Shown piece by piece: positions 1 through 9,624 of a stretch of 54,960 nucleotides of DNA. The DNA comes from Teratosphaeria epicoccoides (taxonomy: Eukaryota; Ascomycota; Dothideomycetes; Mycosphaerellales; Teratosphaeriaceae): positions 1 through 54,960 of the forward strand of contig JADDMT010000162.1 of the NCBI GenBank assembly GCA_021401465.1, given 5' to 3'. Within the stretch, counting starts at the first letter, position 1, and the number at the start of each line of letters is the position of its first letter. Made by a program: the position numbers and the translations under genes. The notes below the pieces were generated by a model. The model was not told where the DNA came from, did no database searches, and saw nothing but the letters and a program-made list of their open reading frames with translations.

Positions 1-528
1 CACTCCTATCTATAATTTTCTGCAGTGGCTTGTAGTCACCACATACGCTACTGCGGTGTTCTCGTGATACAGGCTCGTCTTACATCGGACACCTTACCTC
101 GCGACCAGTGGGACTCACCAAACAATAAGAGGCCAGAAGAGGGACCAAGGGGACGCGCAACGCGCATAAGCAATTCTGCCCTCCTCGCACCCCGAGACAC
201 GTTGTCCTCTGCCCATGCTATATAGTAATATTCTGCCAGCCCCACGTGTACAGCATTGTTCATCTAACATCGATTCCGAGTCGGCCACGCCATCGCTCTC
301 CTTATTATTTTCGTCGCTCTTTACCGTCCGCGCGTCTCAGTGCGCGGGCCACACCACCGCCAGCGATCATTTCTCACGAGCGCGGGAGCGTAAGCATCCT
401 GCTCCGCCACAGGCTGCATTTCTCGTCCTGCCCGCAAGGATTGCAGGTACGCGATAGCATCGTCTGACACCCAGGCGAAACAGCCCAAGAGCGAGGCAAA
501 GCCAGCTGAAGCCACCCGGGAGAGGGCA
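1..528. other. Upstream region of the mannosyltransferase gene
   Basis: No convincing gene is seen here. The small open frames on both strands lack coding character. The stretch probably contains the promoter and 5' leader of the mannosyltransferase that starts at 529; a TATA-like run (gctatatagtaata) lies near 218-231. Confidence 0.5.
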
Positions 529-1892
529 ATGGCCGGCACGACTCGATACCTGAGGTACATCCTCATTGCCGCCGTCTTTGTTGCCTGCATCCTCTTCTTC
601 TCCGCCAGCTCATCCTCCATACCCGGCTCGGAACATATCCAGTCCGCGACGGACCTATTGAAGGGACAGACGGGAAGCTTGTGGAAGGGCAATGGCGTAC
701 CTGCTGGGAAAGATGACAAGGCCAGCTTAAGCGCAAGCACTGACACCAGCGCTCTTGATCCTATCGCGCCCCAACACACCGAGGCTTCCTCCGTTCCCGG
801 CAAGTCTCCCAACCCATACCAGGGCTCTGGCAGTCCGCCAGTCCTCGGCGAGACGGCACCTGGCGAGCGCATGAATGCTACCTTTGTCACCCTCGCCCGC
901 AACAGCGACGTCTGGGAGATCTCGCGCTCGATTCGGCAAGTCGAAGACCGCTTCAACCACAAGTACAACTACGACTGGGTCTTCCTGAACGATGCCGAGT
1001 TCGATGACACATTCAAGAAGCTGACGAGTGCATTGACCTCGGGCAAGACGAGGTATGGCAAGATTGACAGCGAACATTGGGGCTTCCCGGACTTCATCGA
1101 TCAAGAGAAGGCGAAGAAGGTGCGAGAGGACATGCATGAGCGAAAGATCATCTACGGGGACTCCATCTCATACCGACACATGTGCCGCTACGAGAGTGGT
1201 TTCTTCTTTCGACACCCCATCATGACCGAGTACGAGTGGTACTGGCGTGTCGAGCCCTCCATTGAGCTCTTCTGCGACGTTTCCTACGATCCCTTTGAGT
1301 TCATGGCCAAGAACAACAAGAAGTACTCGTTCGTGCTGTCCCTGTATGAGTACGTAGAGACCATTCCGACGCTGTGGGACTCGGTCAAAAAATACATGAA
1401 GAATCACCCTGAGCACATCGCCGAGGACAACTCCATGCAATTCTTGTCTGACGATGGAGGTAACACCTACAACCACTGCCACTTCTGGTCGAACTTCGAG
1501 ATCGGCAACCTGAACTGGCTGAGGAGCCAGGCATACCTCGACTTCTTCGAGACTCTGGACAAGGATGGCGGCTTCTTCTACGAGCGATGGGGTGACGCTC
1601 CCGTGCACTCGATCGCGGCAGGTATCATGCTGCCGAAGGACCAAATCCACTTCTTCAACGACATCGCCTACTATCATGTGCCATTCACCCACTGCCCGAC
1701 TGGCGAGGACATCAGGCTGAAGAACAAGTGCCATTGCAATCCCAAGGACAATTTCGACTGGAACGGCTATTCATGTAAGAGTCGCATACGGACTTACGGA
1801 AACAGACATTGCTGACACATGCGACAGGCACAAAACGCTACTACGAAATGCACAAGATGCCTCTGCCTGAGGGCTACGAAAAGGAGCAGTGA
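529..1892 (+). CDS. Alpha-1,2-mannosyltransferase, Ktr/Kre2 (GT15) family
   Basis: Two exons, 529-1774 and 1828-1892, give 436 residues; the intron 1775-1827 (GTAAGA...ACAG) has a GCTGAC branch point. A short cytoplasmic tail is followed by a signal-anchor helix at about residues 10-26, then a Ser/Thr/Pro-rich stem to about residue 110 and the catalytic domain. GT15 hallmarks are present: YNYDWVFLNDAEF at about 146, a YRHMCRYESGFF block, EYEWYWRVEPSIELFCDV, and FFYERWGDAPVHSIA. Family knowledge: these type II Golgi enzymes use GDP-mannose to add alpha-1,2-mannose to O-linked and N-linked glycans. The spliced second exon adds a conserved-looking tail with KRYYEMHKMPLPEGYEKEQ. Which Ktr subfamily is not certain. 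An unusual open frame continues past the stop (separate entry). Confidence 0.93.
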
Positions 1893-2159
1893 CTTGCCGA
1901 GCGCTATGCCCAATCCGTTACTTTTTCGGGCTTCTCCTGGTCTGTCGTCCTACTGAGCTTTCTCGCCACCATTGCCCTCGTGCCGCTTCTGCTCCTCGCG
2001 GTTCTCGCCATCCGACCTTGCATGAACTTCTGGACTCGCGTCCGAGCCCTGGGCTTCGGAGGTCGAGAAGACGAGGATGTGCATGGGCGGCCGGTCTATC
2101 GCGATCAGCGAAAGGGATGGAATGGGCAGCGGTATGAAGCGCGGTGGCGCTGCAATTAA
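1893..2159 (+). other. In-frame open extension after the mannosyltransferase stop
   Basis: The TGA stop at 1890-1892 is followed in the same frame by 88 sense codons before TAA at 2157. Codon third positions are mostly C or G (GCC, CTC, GTC, TTC, AAC), as in real genes here. The frame encodes a strong hydrophobic helix (VVLLSFLATIALVPLLLLAV) followed by a basic tail. It could be a readthrough extension (the stop context is TGA C), an exon of an alternative transcript, or a chance frame. Ktr proteins usually lack a C-terminal membrane helix, so a function is not assigned. Confidence 0.35.
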
Positions 2160-2529
2160 AAGGTCGGGTCGGACTAGGGAGGGTTTCGGTCTTGCGGTAC
2201 GTCTGATGTTATTTGTCGTTTTAGAGTGTGGGGGGCGAATGGCGGTGCGGGCGTAACGCACGACAAGTGTGGTGCATGGGGTTGGCGTTCTGGGCTTGTC
2301 TCGTCCTCCCGTCTACTCTGTGAGAGTAGGGTGGTTAGGGACGTATTACTATATGTAATTCCAAAGCTTTGCCATCCATACGGTCCCACTCGCTGTTGTG
2401 CAATCGCGTATCACCGGGGTCGCGGATGTTCAACCGGCTTTGCGTCCAATAGAAACTCGTCAATCGTATCTCATTTCTGTAATGCTCGATCTATCATCAC
2501 GAGATCCTGGCTCGTGGAGGACTATCAGG
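2160..2529. other. Intergenic between the mannosyltransferase and macro-domain genes
   Basis: No supported gene. The two neighbouring genes converge, so this is likely 3' untranslated and terminator sequence for both. Confidence 0.5.
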
Positions 2530-3360
2530 TTAATCCCTAGAGACTACCTTCACTTCTGTCACCTCGCTACCCTCGCCCAGCCCAATGCTCTCCAACACAT
2601 CCCTCGTCTTCTCCCACGGCACCCGAAACTTTCCGCTGTTAATCTGGCACATCCATACCTCTCCAGCTTCAGCCTTCTCACCACGACTCTCCTCGCCCTT
2701 CATCGCAGACGACTTCAACTCCTCGACCTGCCGGACCAAGTCCTCCATGCTCTGCTTCGTCGCGTCCAGAATCTCGTCTGGCTTGTCTTTTCTTTGCCCG
2801 AACCGACGAGACGTAAAGAGACAGCCGACCCAGTGTTCTTTGCCCTTCCCGGTGTCACCGGGCGGAATCAAGAACGCAGTCCCGCGCAGTTGAGCGGGCG
2901 TCCATTTCTCGCAGTGCGAGGCGTATTTCTCGTAAGCGTTTGGGTAATGCTGTTTGAATGCCGCGGCGATGCCAGCGGACCAGGAACCTTGGCAGTTGCA
3001 AGCGTGGACGAGGATCGTGGAGAGGGGCGCGGCGAAGAGGTCGCCCGTTGATTCTGTGATTCTCAGGGTTGGCTTGGTTTGGATTGGATCCCGGGTGCTC
3101 GGATGTTGGTCTTGGGTTTGTGTGGCCGTTGCGGGTGAGGATTGAGCTGATGAGCCTTTTGATTGATTGCTCGGGTCTTGTGAAGGAGGAGTACTCTTTG
3201 CACTTTTCTGCAATGCACTTTCGCGTTTCTGAGAAGTATTTGCATTGGCTCGTTTCTGAGGCGTTGGTGCAGTGTTGTCTGATGGATCGGCCTTGCGCTT
3301 TAATGCAGTGTTGTGAGTTGACGGTCGTGACTGTGCTCCAAGCCACTTGTCGAGCGTCAT
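2530..3360 (-). CDS. Macro-domain protein, ADP-ribose 1''-phosphate phosphatase-like (Poa1 type)
   Basis: Single exon of 276 residues starting at ATG 3360. The first ~95 residues are a low-complexity Ser/Thr/Pro/Gln-rich region. The macro domain follows, with LRITESTGDLF, then VHACNCQGSWSAGIAAAFK (the Asn and Gly-rich ADP-ribose binding loop), an LRGTAFLIPPG segment and VGCLFTSRRFGQRKDKPDEI near the second binding loop. Poa1-type proteins hydrolyse ADP-ribose 1''-phosphate from tRNA splicing or act on ADP-ribosylated substrates. The domain call is firm; the exact substrate is inferred. It is divergently arranged with the Rieske gene, sharing a 480-bp upstream region. Confidence 0.88.
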   Translation of the reverse strand: MTLDKWLGAQSRPSTHNTALKRKADPSDNTAPTPQKRANANTSQKRESALQKSAKSTPPSQDPSNQSKGSSAQSSPATATQTQDQHPSTRDPIQTKPTLRITESTGDLFAAPLSTILVHACNCQGSWSAGIAAAFKQHYPNAYEKYASHCEKWTPAQLRGTAFLIPPGDTGKGKEHWVGCLFTSRRFGQRKDKPDEILDATKQSMEDLVRQVEELKSSAMKGEESRGEKAEAGEVWMCQINSGKFRVPWEKTRDVLESIGLGEGSEVTEVKVVSRD

Positions 3361-3840
3361 TGTCGACAGGAAGCGCGAATAGATTGTGTCGAACGATCGA
3401 TGCAGCCTTCCAATGGTTTCCCTTACCTGAGATTGCTGCCTGGACTTTGTTTGAAGGTGAACACGACGGGGCAGGAAGACAGCACGCAGTGATCAATCAA
3501 TGTAGCAAGCTAGGTCAACGTAGCAAGTCTCCGTTTGGCTGGAGAGTGAAGGCTTGACAATCGTTTGACTACCTACCAGAGTCGTCAAACAGGTAGATAT
3601 CAACCGGTGAATTGATTGAGGTGACCATAGAGTCGCCGCACAGTGTGTGTTCAGGTCGACCAATCAGGAAGGAGCATTTGCTGACAGCAGCCTTGTGCGC
3701 CAGTAGGTGCACCACCACTTTATGCACTGAGTATGTACCTGAAGAAGTCAACTCGCGATCATCATCACTCCCCCCTGTCGTCGTTTCTACTTCCTAGTGC
3801 GCCTGACTTCTCCCCTCAGATACACCTCGCCTCGGCCATT
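3361..3840. promoter_or_regulatory. Shared divergent upstream region of the macro-domain and Rieske genes
   Basis: This 480-bp stretch separates two divergently transcribed genes and must hold both promoters. I see no recognisable coding sequence or clear TATA box. An in-frame ATG at 3733 would lengthen the Rieske protein, but its reading (basic, His/Ser-rich) is unlike a mitochondrial presequence start, so it is treated as leader. Confidence 0.5.
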
Positions 3841-4637
3841 ATGTCTGTTACGTCCAAGGCCGCGACCAGCCTGGTCCGCGTCACCGCCCGCTCCTCTCAG
3901 CTGCCCGCGCTGAGACAGTCCACCACCGCCATCCAGCAGCGACGTACCAAAGCCGATGCTTCAACCTCGCACGCAATCTTCGAGTCGCCTTTCCACCGTG
4001 GCGTGAGCAACCACCAGGATACAACTGTTGTTCCGAGCTTCAAGAAGTACCGGGCGGGTAGCGAGACATCGAACAAGGTCTTTCAATATTTCATGGTTGG
4101 TGCTTTTGGTGGTTTGACCGCAATGGGTGCCAAAGATACTGTGCAGAGTACGTTTTGCGAATATACCAAAGCGATAATGAACACGAAGGACATGATGCTA
4201 ATATGCGACGCATAGACTTCCTAGTGAACATGTCCGCATCCGCCGATGTCCTCGCGCAAGCCAAGGTCGAAGTCGACCTAGCATCCATTCCCGAAGGCAA
4301 GAATGTCATCATTAAGTGGCGCGGCAAGCCCGTCTTCATCCGTCATCGTACACAGGACGAGATCAAGGAGGCTCAGGAAACCGACTGGCAGAAACTGCGC
4401 GACCCACAGCAGGACGAGGACCGTGTCAAGAAGCCTGAATGGCTGATTATGTTGGGTGTGTGCACGCATCTGGGTTGTGTGCCGATTGGCGAGGCAGGTG
4501 ATTTTGGCGGATGGTTTTGCCCATGCCATGGTAGCCATTATGATATTTCGGGACGGATTAGGAAGGGCCCGGCGCCTTTGAACCTGGAAGTGCCAGAGTA
4601 TGACTTCCCGGAGGATACGAGCTTGGTCATTGGTTAG
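3841..4637 (+). CDS. RIP1: Rieske iron-sulfur protein of the cytochrome bc1 complex
   Basis: Exons 3841-4147 and 4216-4637 give 242 residues; the 68-bp intron is GTACGT...ATAG with a GCTAAT branch point. The N-terminus (MSVTSKAATSLVRVTARSSQ) is a basic, Ser/Thr-rich mitochondrial targeting sequence. A membrane anchor lies around NKVFQYFMVGAFGGLTAMGA, followed after splicing by the hinge FLVNMSASADVLAQAKVEV. The [2Fe-2S] ligand boxes CTHLGC and CPCHGSHYD are intact. The protein passes electrons from ubiquinol to cytochrome c1 in complex III at the inner mitochondrial membrane. The start at 3841 is chosen because it begins the targeting sequence and gives the usual length. Confidence 0.95.
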
Positions 4638-5211
4638 AGGGCGGTTGGTAGATGCGGGCGACAAAAAGTGCACGGATGTGGTGCCAAGGAGATAGAAGAG
4701 GAGTGAATGCTCGCGACGGCGGAGCAGGCTTGTTGTACAGTTACAGAACCAGCGTGCTAACTTTACTGTACCCTTCCCAACAAGTTGACTGTCGTGCTAC
4801 TGGGCTCGCGAAAAGATCTGATGTTGATTGTGCATGGATTTTATGGTGAATACAAAGGCTTGCATTCAGGTACTCCTCTACTCCCAGCAATGGCATGAGC
4901 TACGCTGATTATGGCCAGCAACTCGTCCACGGCATGCTCTACTTCAAACCGCCATGTAGCGTATAATATACAGCAAAGTAAGTTTGTCACTGGTTGGGAA
5001 CTGGACCGAAGTGTCATGAAAGACAGACACTAGGAAGATCAAGATAATACACGTCCTGGTGAGGAGTCACGACATCTGGCCGTCGCACATCAGAACGCGA
5101 GCATTGCAACCAACAGATGTGTCGTCGCTGATGCTCTCAAACAAGCTGTCAGGGCGATATTGTTCGACTGCTGTACACTGGCTCGCAACCCCTGCCAACG
5201 AATCGCAGATC
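4638..5211. other. Intergenic, no gene seen
   Basis: This lies between two convergent genes. Short frames here show no family resemblance or coding bias. Confidence 0.5.
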
Positions 5212-5991
5212 TTAAGCATTGCCTTCGGAAGCAGGGTTAAGACGACCACTCGCATCGATCTCAAACCTCTCAACAAGCTCGTCAACCAAATACCCCATCG
5301 TCGGTATACTCCCCTCAACCCTGAAACTCGACTCCTTCAACCCCTCACACTTCACACCTACCTTTCTATGCCCGTACCTCTGACACCCATCCTCGCAAAC
5401 CCCCAGACTCCACACCGTCCTCTCATCATACGGCTGCCGAACAATCATAAACCTCCATGTCGCCAGCAGTCCAAAATCCCCACAATACATCCCCCGCAGA
5501 CTTGCCATTGAGCTAAAATGGATCCAGACATTCAGGGCCCCATCTTTCGATTGCCGGGTCATGATAGTCTGGATGGGCAGACCTCCCTTGTCTTTCGCGA
5601 TTCCGAGGTGAGGGTTGAGGAAGCGAGGGACGGTGCTGAGGTAGGCGGAGAGTTTTGGATTGGGCTCCCACCAGAGGCGCCGGCGGAGGTGGATCGAGCT
5701 GTTGATGAGGGTGAGGAAGTACCTGGAGACGGGGAACAGTCGACAGAGTTCTCGGGCGTGGAGCTTGCGGAGGACGAGCTCGAGGAGCTCGGGTAGGTTG
5801 ATGACTTTGAATGTTGCGCTGACGATCATGTTGTCGTCGCCGGCAGATTTCTGCTGGGCGTCCTCCAGTTTTTGTTTCTCAACGACTCGTTCATCGAGGT
5901 CGTTGAGGAGCCTTAGGGTCGTGTCTGTCGGACTGGCCTGACGGATCGTCTTGATAGCATTGTCCATCACCGGCATGTCAGTCGCCGTCAT
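5212..5991 (-). CDS. F-box-like protein of unknown target
   Basis: Single exon of 259 residues from ATG 5991. After an acidic/basic N-terminal helix, residues about 60-110 read VINLPELLELVLRKLHAREL followed by CRLFPVSRYFLTLINSS, which matches the L-P-x-E-L-L...L....L.....VS/C..F...I pattern of an F-box. The remainder (WWEPNPKL... and a block with a Cys/Gly-rich GVCEDGCQRYG segment) is typical of the short fungal F-box-like proteins often seen in Mycosphaerellaceae. F-box proteins link substrates to SCF ubiquitin ligases through Skp1; nothing here identifies the substrate. Function beyond the domain is unknown. Confidence 0.7.
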   Translation of the reverse strand: MTATDMPVMDNAIKTIRQASPTDTTLRLLNDLDERVVEKQKLEDAQQKSAGDDNMIVSATFKVINLPELLELVLRKLHARELCRLFPVSRYFLTLINSSIHLRRRLWWEPNPKLSAYLSTVPRFLNPHLGIAKDKGGLPIQTIMTRQSKDGALNVWIHFSSMASLRGMYCGDFGLLATWRFMIVRQPYDERTVWSLGVCEDGCQRYGHRKVGVKCEGLKESSFRVEGSIPTMGYLVDELVERFEIDASGRLNPASEGNA

Positions 5992-6828
5992 ACTGATCGT
6001 TGACGCCTCGATCCAATCGCAAATGGTCCAGTATGGATCAGTGATAATGACTCAGATCCAGAAGAAATGATGATAGGTGATCCCGCTAAGTCGTTCTGTC
6101 AAGCAGTAGTCGCCGTCACTGATACAATTAGTCGTAACGGAAGGCGAGACTGACTGCTCAAGCGAAAGACAATGTACTTGTACCTACCTGGTTGTGCACT
6201 CACGATATAGCAGACGAACGATTAGCTTACGTAGTAAGCTTACTATCCTAACACACTCCTAGCGTATCTCGAAGTAAGTTTGCTACCGTACTGCGCAACA
6301 TACGAATCTCATTGTTGCTCACACATGTGACGGCCAAATCAAGGAGGCTGGCCTGTCGTTCAATGCGGCTCCACTATCGACGATAGGAAGAAATGCCGCA
6401 TGGACTCGTTGCCCTGGACATGTGATGCGCAAAGTTGCTGCTAGTGCCCGGCGCTCCTCTAACTCCCAGGGTGAGAAAGTGGACGTTGCTTATCGTCGTG
6501 GCAGGAGACATGTGTCAGAGCTATCGATTGGTCAGCACGCTCTGTTCAGACCCCACCTGACTACATATAAGTTCCGGTGAATCAATCTACTTCATACTAT
6601 TGTCCGCGTCCGAGTTATCGGTCGCGGAATGCACGCATTGCATCTTGTCATCAGATATGGTACCAAAGGCACTATCGAGGGTATGTCAATGGGTCCTAGG
6701 TTTTGATATCCCGACTCGATAATTGACTCGCCAGACTGACGGATACTCATGCTCTAAGACTTCGCGCGACATCGTTGAGTCAATACTCTTGGCGAAACCG
6801 AAGTCCAAGCTGCAATCGGCCTGCTCTA
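5992..6828. other. Intergenic, 0.84 kb, no gene seen
   Basis: This contains the upstream region of the F-box-like gene and the 3' flank of the BCP1-type gene. Frames are short and stop-rich; no RNA gene signature was recognised. Confidence 0.5.
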
Positions 6829-7719
6829 TCAAGACGTCTCGCCGCCACCTAATGCCTCTTCCATGCCCCTCACCGCACCTCCAAATTTCTGCCCATCGAG
6901 CAGGATCAAGTGCCCCTGGGGTTTGATTCCCATCTCTTGGAATGCTCGCTTGGCATCGCTCGCACCTTCATCTCCCTGTTTGCTGTATTCGAAGTCACCG
7001 AATCCAAGGGCATATTGGTGAAGTAGCTCGTCCTCGGCATGAAAGTAGAAAGTCTCGGCCTGTGCACTGCCGGCTTTCTTCTTCTTCTTCTGCGGTCTCG
7101 CATCCTCTTCGTCCAGCTTGGAGGCGACTTCGGTGTACGTCTTGGAAATGATAAGGTAGTGAGAGAATTTATATGGCTCGCCGTCGTCGTTGGCCCATTG
7201 TATTTCCTCCAGAATCATCCGGTACATTGGCGGAACAATTTCATGTGGCATGTTGATGAACCTTTCTGTGAGCACTAAGCCAACCTGCGCTTCAGAAGAT
7301 GGGGCGAGGAGTTTCTCCAGTTGTTTGAGACTGTCCGTACTGGAGGCTTTGGACAGGATATATCTGGTCAACTCCTTGATCACAGCCTTCTGCCGGTGTT
7401 GATGCATGTTGAGAACGGTCAAGAAGGCGAATGGATCACTCTCGTTGCCTTCGCACTTAACGGTCGATCCTAGCGTAGGTTGGGCTAATATCATGTCCGT
7501 AAGCTCTGTGAGGTCGAATAATTGGTTGTCAAGGTCAAATAGCTGGCGAAGAAGCGTCTTGAGCCCGTGAAAGTCGACTGCAGGCTGAGGATCGAACCAT
7601 TCAAAGTCCACGTTCAAGATGCTCTCGTCGTCGTCGTCGGAACCACTGTCTTGGCCATCGACGTCCATTTTGTCCTTGGTCGGCGCCTTGTCGTCGCCAT
7701 TCGCTTTTCGCTTGCCCAT
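6829..7719 (-). CDS. BCP1: Bcp1/BCCIP family protein
   Basis: Single exon of 296 residues from ATG 7719. It has a basic, then acidic N-terminus (MGKRKANGDD..., an Asp/Ser run at 20-35), followed by the conserved ILNVDFEWFDPQPAVDFHGLK block. The core includes FDLDNQLFDLTELTDMILAQ and VGLVLTERFINMPHEIVPPM, then a lysine run (residues about 213-218) before the C-terminal AEDELLHQYALGFGDFEYSKQ segment. In yeast, Bcp1 is an essential nuclear protein acting in nuclear export and as a chaperone for ribosomal protein uL14; that role is inferred here by family. It is divergent from GMP synthase with 267 bp between the starts. Confidence 0.93.
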   Translation of the reverse strand: MGKRKANGDDKAPTKDKMDVDGQDSGSDDDDESILNVDFEWFDPQPAVDFHGLKTLLRQLFDLDNQLFDLTELTDMILAQPTLGSTVKCEGNESDPFAFLTVLNMHQHRQKAVIKELTRYILSKASSTDSLKQLEKLLAPSSEAQVGLVLTERFINMPHEIVPPMYRMILEEIQWANDDGEPYKFSHYLIISKTYTEVASKLDEEDARPQKKKKKAGSAQAETFYFHAEDELLHQYALGFGDFEYSKQGDEGASDAKRAFQEMGIKPQGHLILLDGQKFGGAVRGMEEALGGGETS

Positions 7720-7986
7720 GGTGGAATTGATTGGAATTGATGATTAGAATTCAATCGTGCAGGTGGATGTGATGGAAGCCTGAACACACGGCGGTGTACA
7801 ATGGCGAGAATTACATGTATCAAATGTCTGGACGCCAGACGCGCTAGTGTGAGCTTATCGATAACTTTGAATGACCGGCCGCGTTTTCCTCTCTCGAGCT
7901 ACCTTCTATGCGCGGACGGGAGTGAGTCTTCTGTTCTTTGGGGACAGCCCCCCGTCCAGCCTTGACCGTGCCACAACATACACGCC

Positions 7987-9624
7987 ATGGCTACCAATGG
8001 GCTCGCCCATCGGCCGCGCGACCCGGCTCCTCCTCACCAGCTCTTCGACACTATCCTCGTCCTCGACTTCGGCTCACAGTACACGCACCTGATCACGCGT
8101 CGGTTGCGCGAATTGAACATCTACTCGGAAATGCTGCCATGCACTCAGAAGCTCGCAGGTCTGGACTTCAAGCCGAAAGGTGTGATCCTGTCCGGCGGAC
8201 CATATTCGGTCTATGCAGCCGATGCACCGCATGTTGACCCGGAAGTCTTCAAGCTGGATGTGCCCATTCTCGGAATCTGCTACGGACTGCAGGAGCTGGC
8301 ATGGCATCATGGCAAGAACGTAGCTGCAGGAGACAAGCGAGAGTATGGGCATGCCTCAGTCAAGGTGCACAAGCATAGCGGAAAGCAGGCACATGTCGAC
8401 AGACTGTTTGATGGGCTGGACGATCAGGATGTATGGATGTCGCATGGTGACAAGCTGTCGCATATGCCCGATGGCTTCATCACACTAGCCGTTACCGCGA
8501 ACTCCCCATACGCGGGTATTGCGCACGAGGAGAAAGAATACTACGGCATACAGTTCCACCCTGAGGTGACGCACACGCCGAAAGGCACTCAGCTCATCAA
8601 GAACTTTGCCGTAGGCATATGTAAGGCGCGGCAAGACTGGACCATGGAGGCCTTTGTCGACAAGGAGATCCAGCGCATCAAGAGCGTGGTGGGTGAGAAG
8701 GGTCAGGTCATTGGTGCTGTGTCGGGCGGCGTCGACTCAACCGTAGCTGCCCGTCTGATGCATGCGGCCATTGGCGATCGCTTCCACGCCGTTATGGTCG
8801 ACAATGGCGTGCTTCGCCGTGACGAGGCAAAGCAAGTCAAGGAAACATTGACGAAAGGTCTCGGTGTCAACTTGACAGTAGTCGATGCATCAGAGAAGTT
8901 TATCAGCTTGCTCAAGGGCGTTAATGACCCAGAGAAGAAGCGCAAGATCATCGGCAACACCTTCATTGACATATTCGAGGAGGAAGCCAAGAAGATCGCC
9001 AAAGAGGCTGAGAACACGCCAAATGCTGGTGAGATCGGGTATTTCCTCCAAGGCACGTTGTATCCGGATGTCATCGAATCGATCTCCTTCAAAGGCCCGT
9101 CCCAAACAATCAAAACTCACCACAATGTCGGCGGCTTACCAGAGAAGATGAAGCTGAAGCTCATCGAGCCTTTGCGCGAATTGTTCAAAGACGAGGTCAG
9201 AGCCATGGGCACGAATCTCGGCATTCCAGAAGACCTCGTTTGGCGGCATCCCTTCCCAGGCCCAGGCATCGCCATACGAATCATTGGCGAAGTTACCCCA
9301 GACAAGGTCCGCATCGTACAAGAAGCCGATGCGATCTTCATCGAAGAGATCCGGAATGCGGGTCTCTACCGCAAGATCTCGCAAGCGTTCGCGGCATTGA
9401 TGGAGGGGCGTGCTGTGGGTGTGGTTGGTGATCAGAGATTACACGGGCATATCATTGCACTGAGGGCGGTGGTGACGACGGATTTTATGACGGCGAACTC
9501 GTATCGGTTCGATGACCAATTCCTGGATCGAGTGAGCAGTCGAATTGGGAATGAAGTACAGGGCGTGGCGAGAGTGCTATACGAGATTACAAGTAAGCCA
9601 CCGGCTACTATTGAGTTTGAGTGA
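7987..9624 (+). CDS. GUA1: GMP synthase (glutamine-hydrolysing)
   Basis: Intronless, 545 residues, with a favourable start context (CGCCATGG). The N-terminal class I glutamine amidotransferase domain carries the nucleophile Cys98 in GICYGLQEL and His191/Glu193 in QFHPEV. The ATP-pyrophosphatase domain has the P-loop SGGVDST from residue 246, and the C-terminal dimerisation domain has the WRHPFPGPGIAIRIIGEVT motif. The enzyme converts XMP to GMP using glutamine and ATP in the cytosol, the last step of guanine nucleotide synthesis. Length and all motifs are normal. An open frame after the stop has no coding bias and is not counted. Confidence 0.97.
   Translation: MATNGLAHRPRDPAPPHQLFDTILVLDFGSQYTHLITRRLRELNIYSEMLPCTQKLAGLDFKPKGVILSGGPYSVYAADAPHVDPEVFKLDVPILGICYGLQELAWHHGKNVAAGDKREYGHASVKVHKHSGKQAHVDRLFDGLDDQDVWMSHGDKLSHMPDGFITLAVTANSPYAGIAHEEKEYYGIQFHPEVTHTPKGTQLIKNFAVGICKARQDWTMEAFVDKEIQRIKSVVGEKGQVIGAVSGGVDSTVAARLMHAAIGDRFHAVMVDNGVLRRDEAKQVKETLTKGLGVNLTVVDASEKFISLLKGVNDPEKKRKIIGNTFIDIFEEEAKKIAKEAENTPNAGEIGYFLQGTLYPDVIESISFKGPSQTIKTHHNVGGLPEKMKLKLIEPLRELFKDEVRAMGTNLGIPEDLVWRHPFPGPGIAIRIIGEVTPDKVRIVQEADAIFIEEIRNAGLYRKISQAFAALMEGRAVGVVGDQRLHGHIIALRAVVTTDFMTANSYRFDDQFLDRVSSRIGNEVQGVARVLYEITSKPPATIEFE

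Noticed and set aside
1168..1734. Minus-strand frame of 188 codons inside the mannosyltransferase
   Set aside because: It is an antisense shadow without a recognisable domain.
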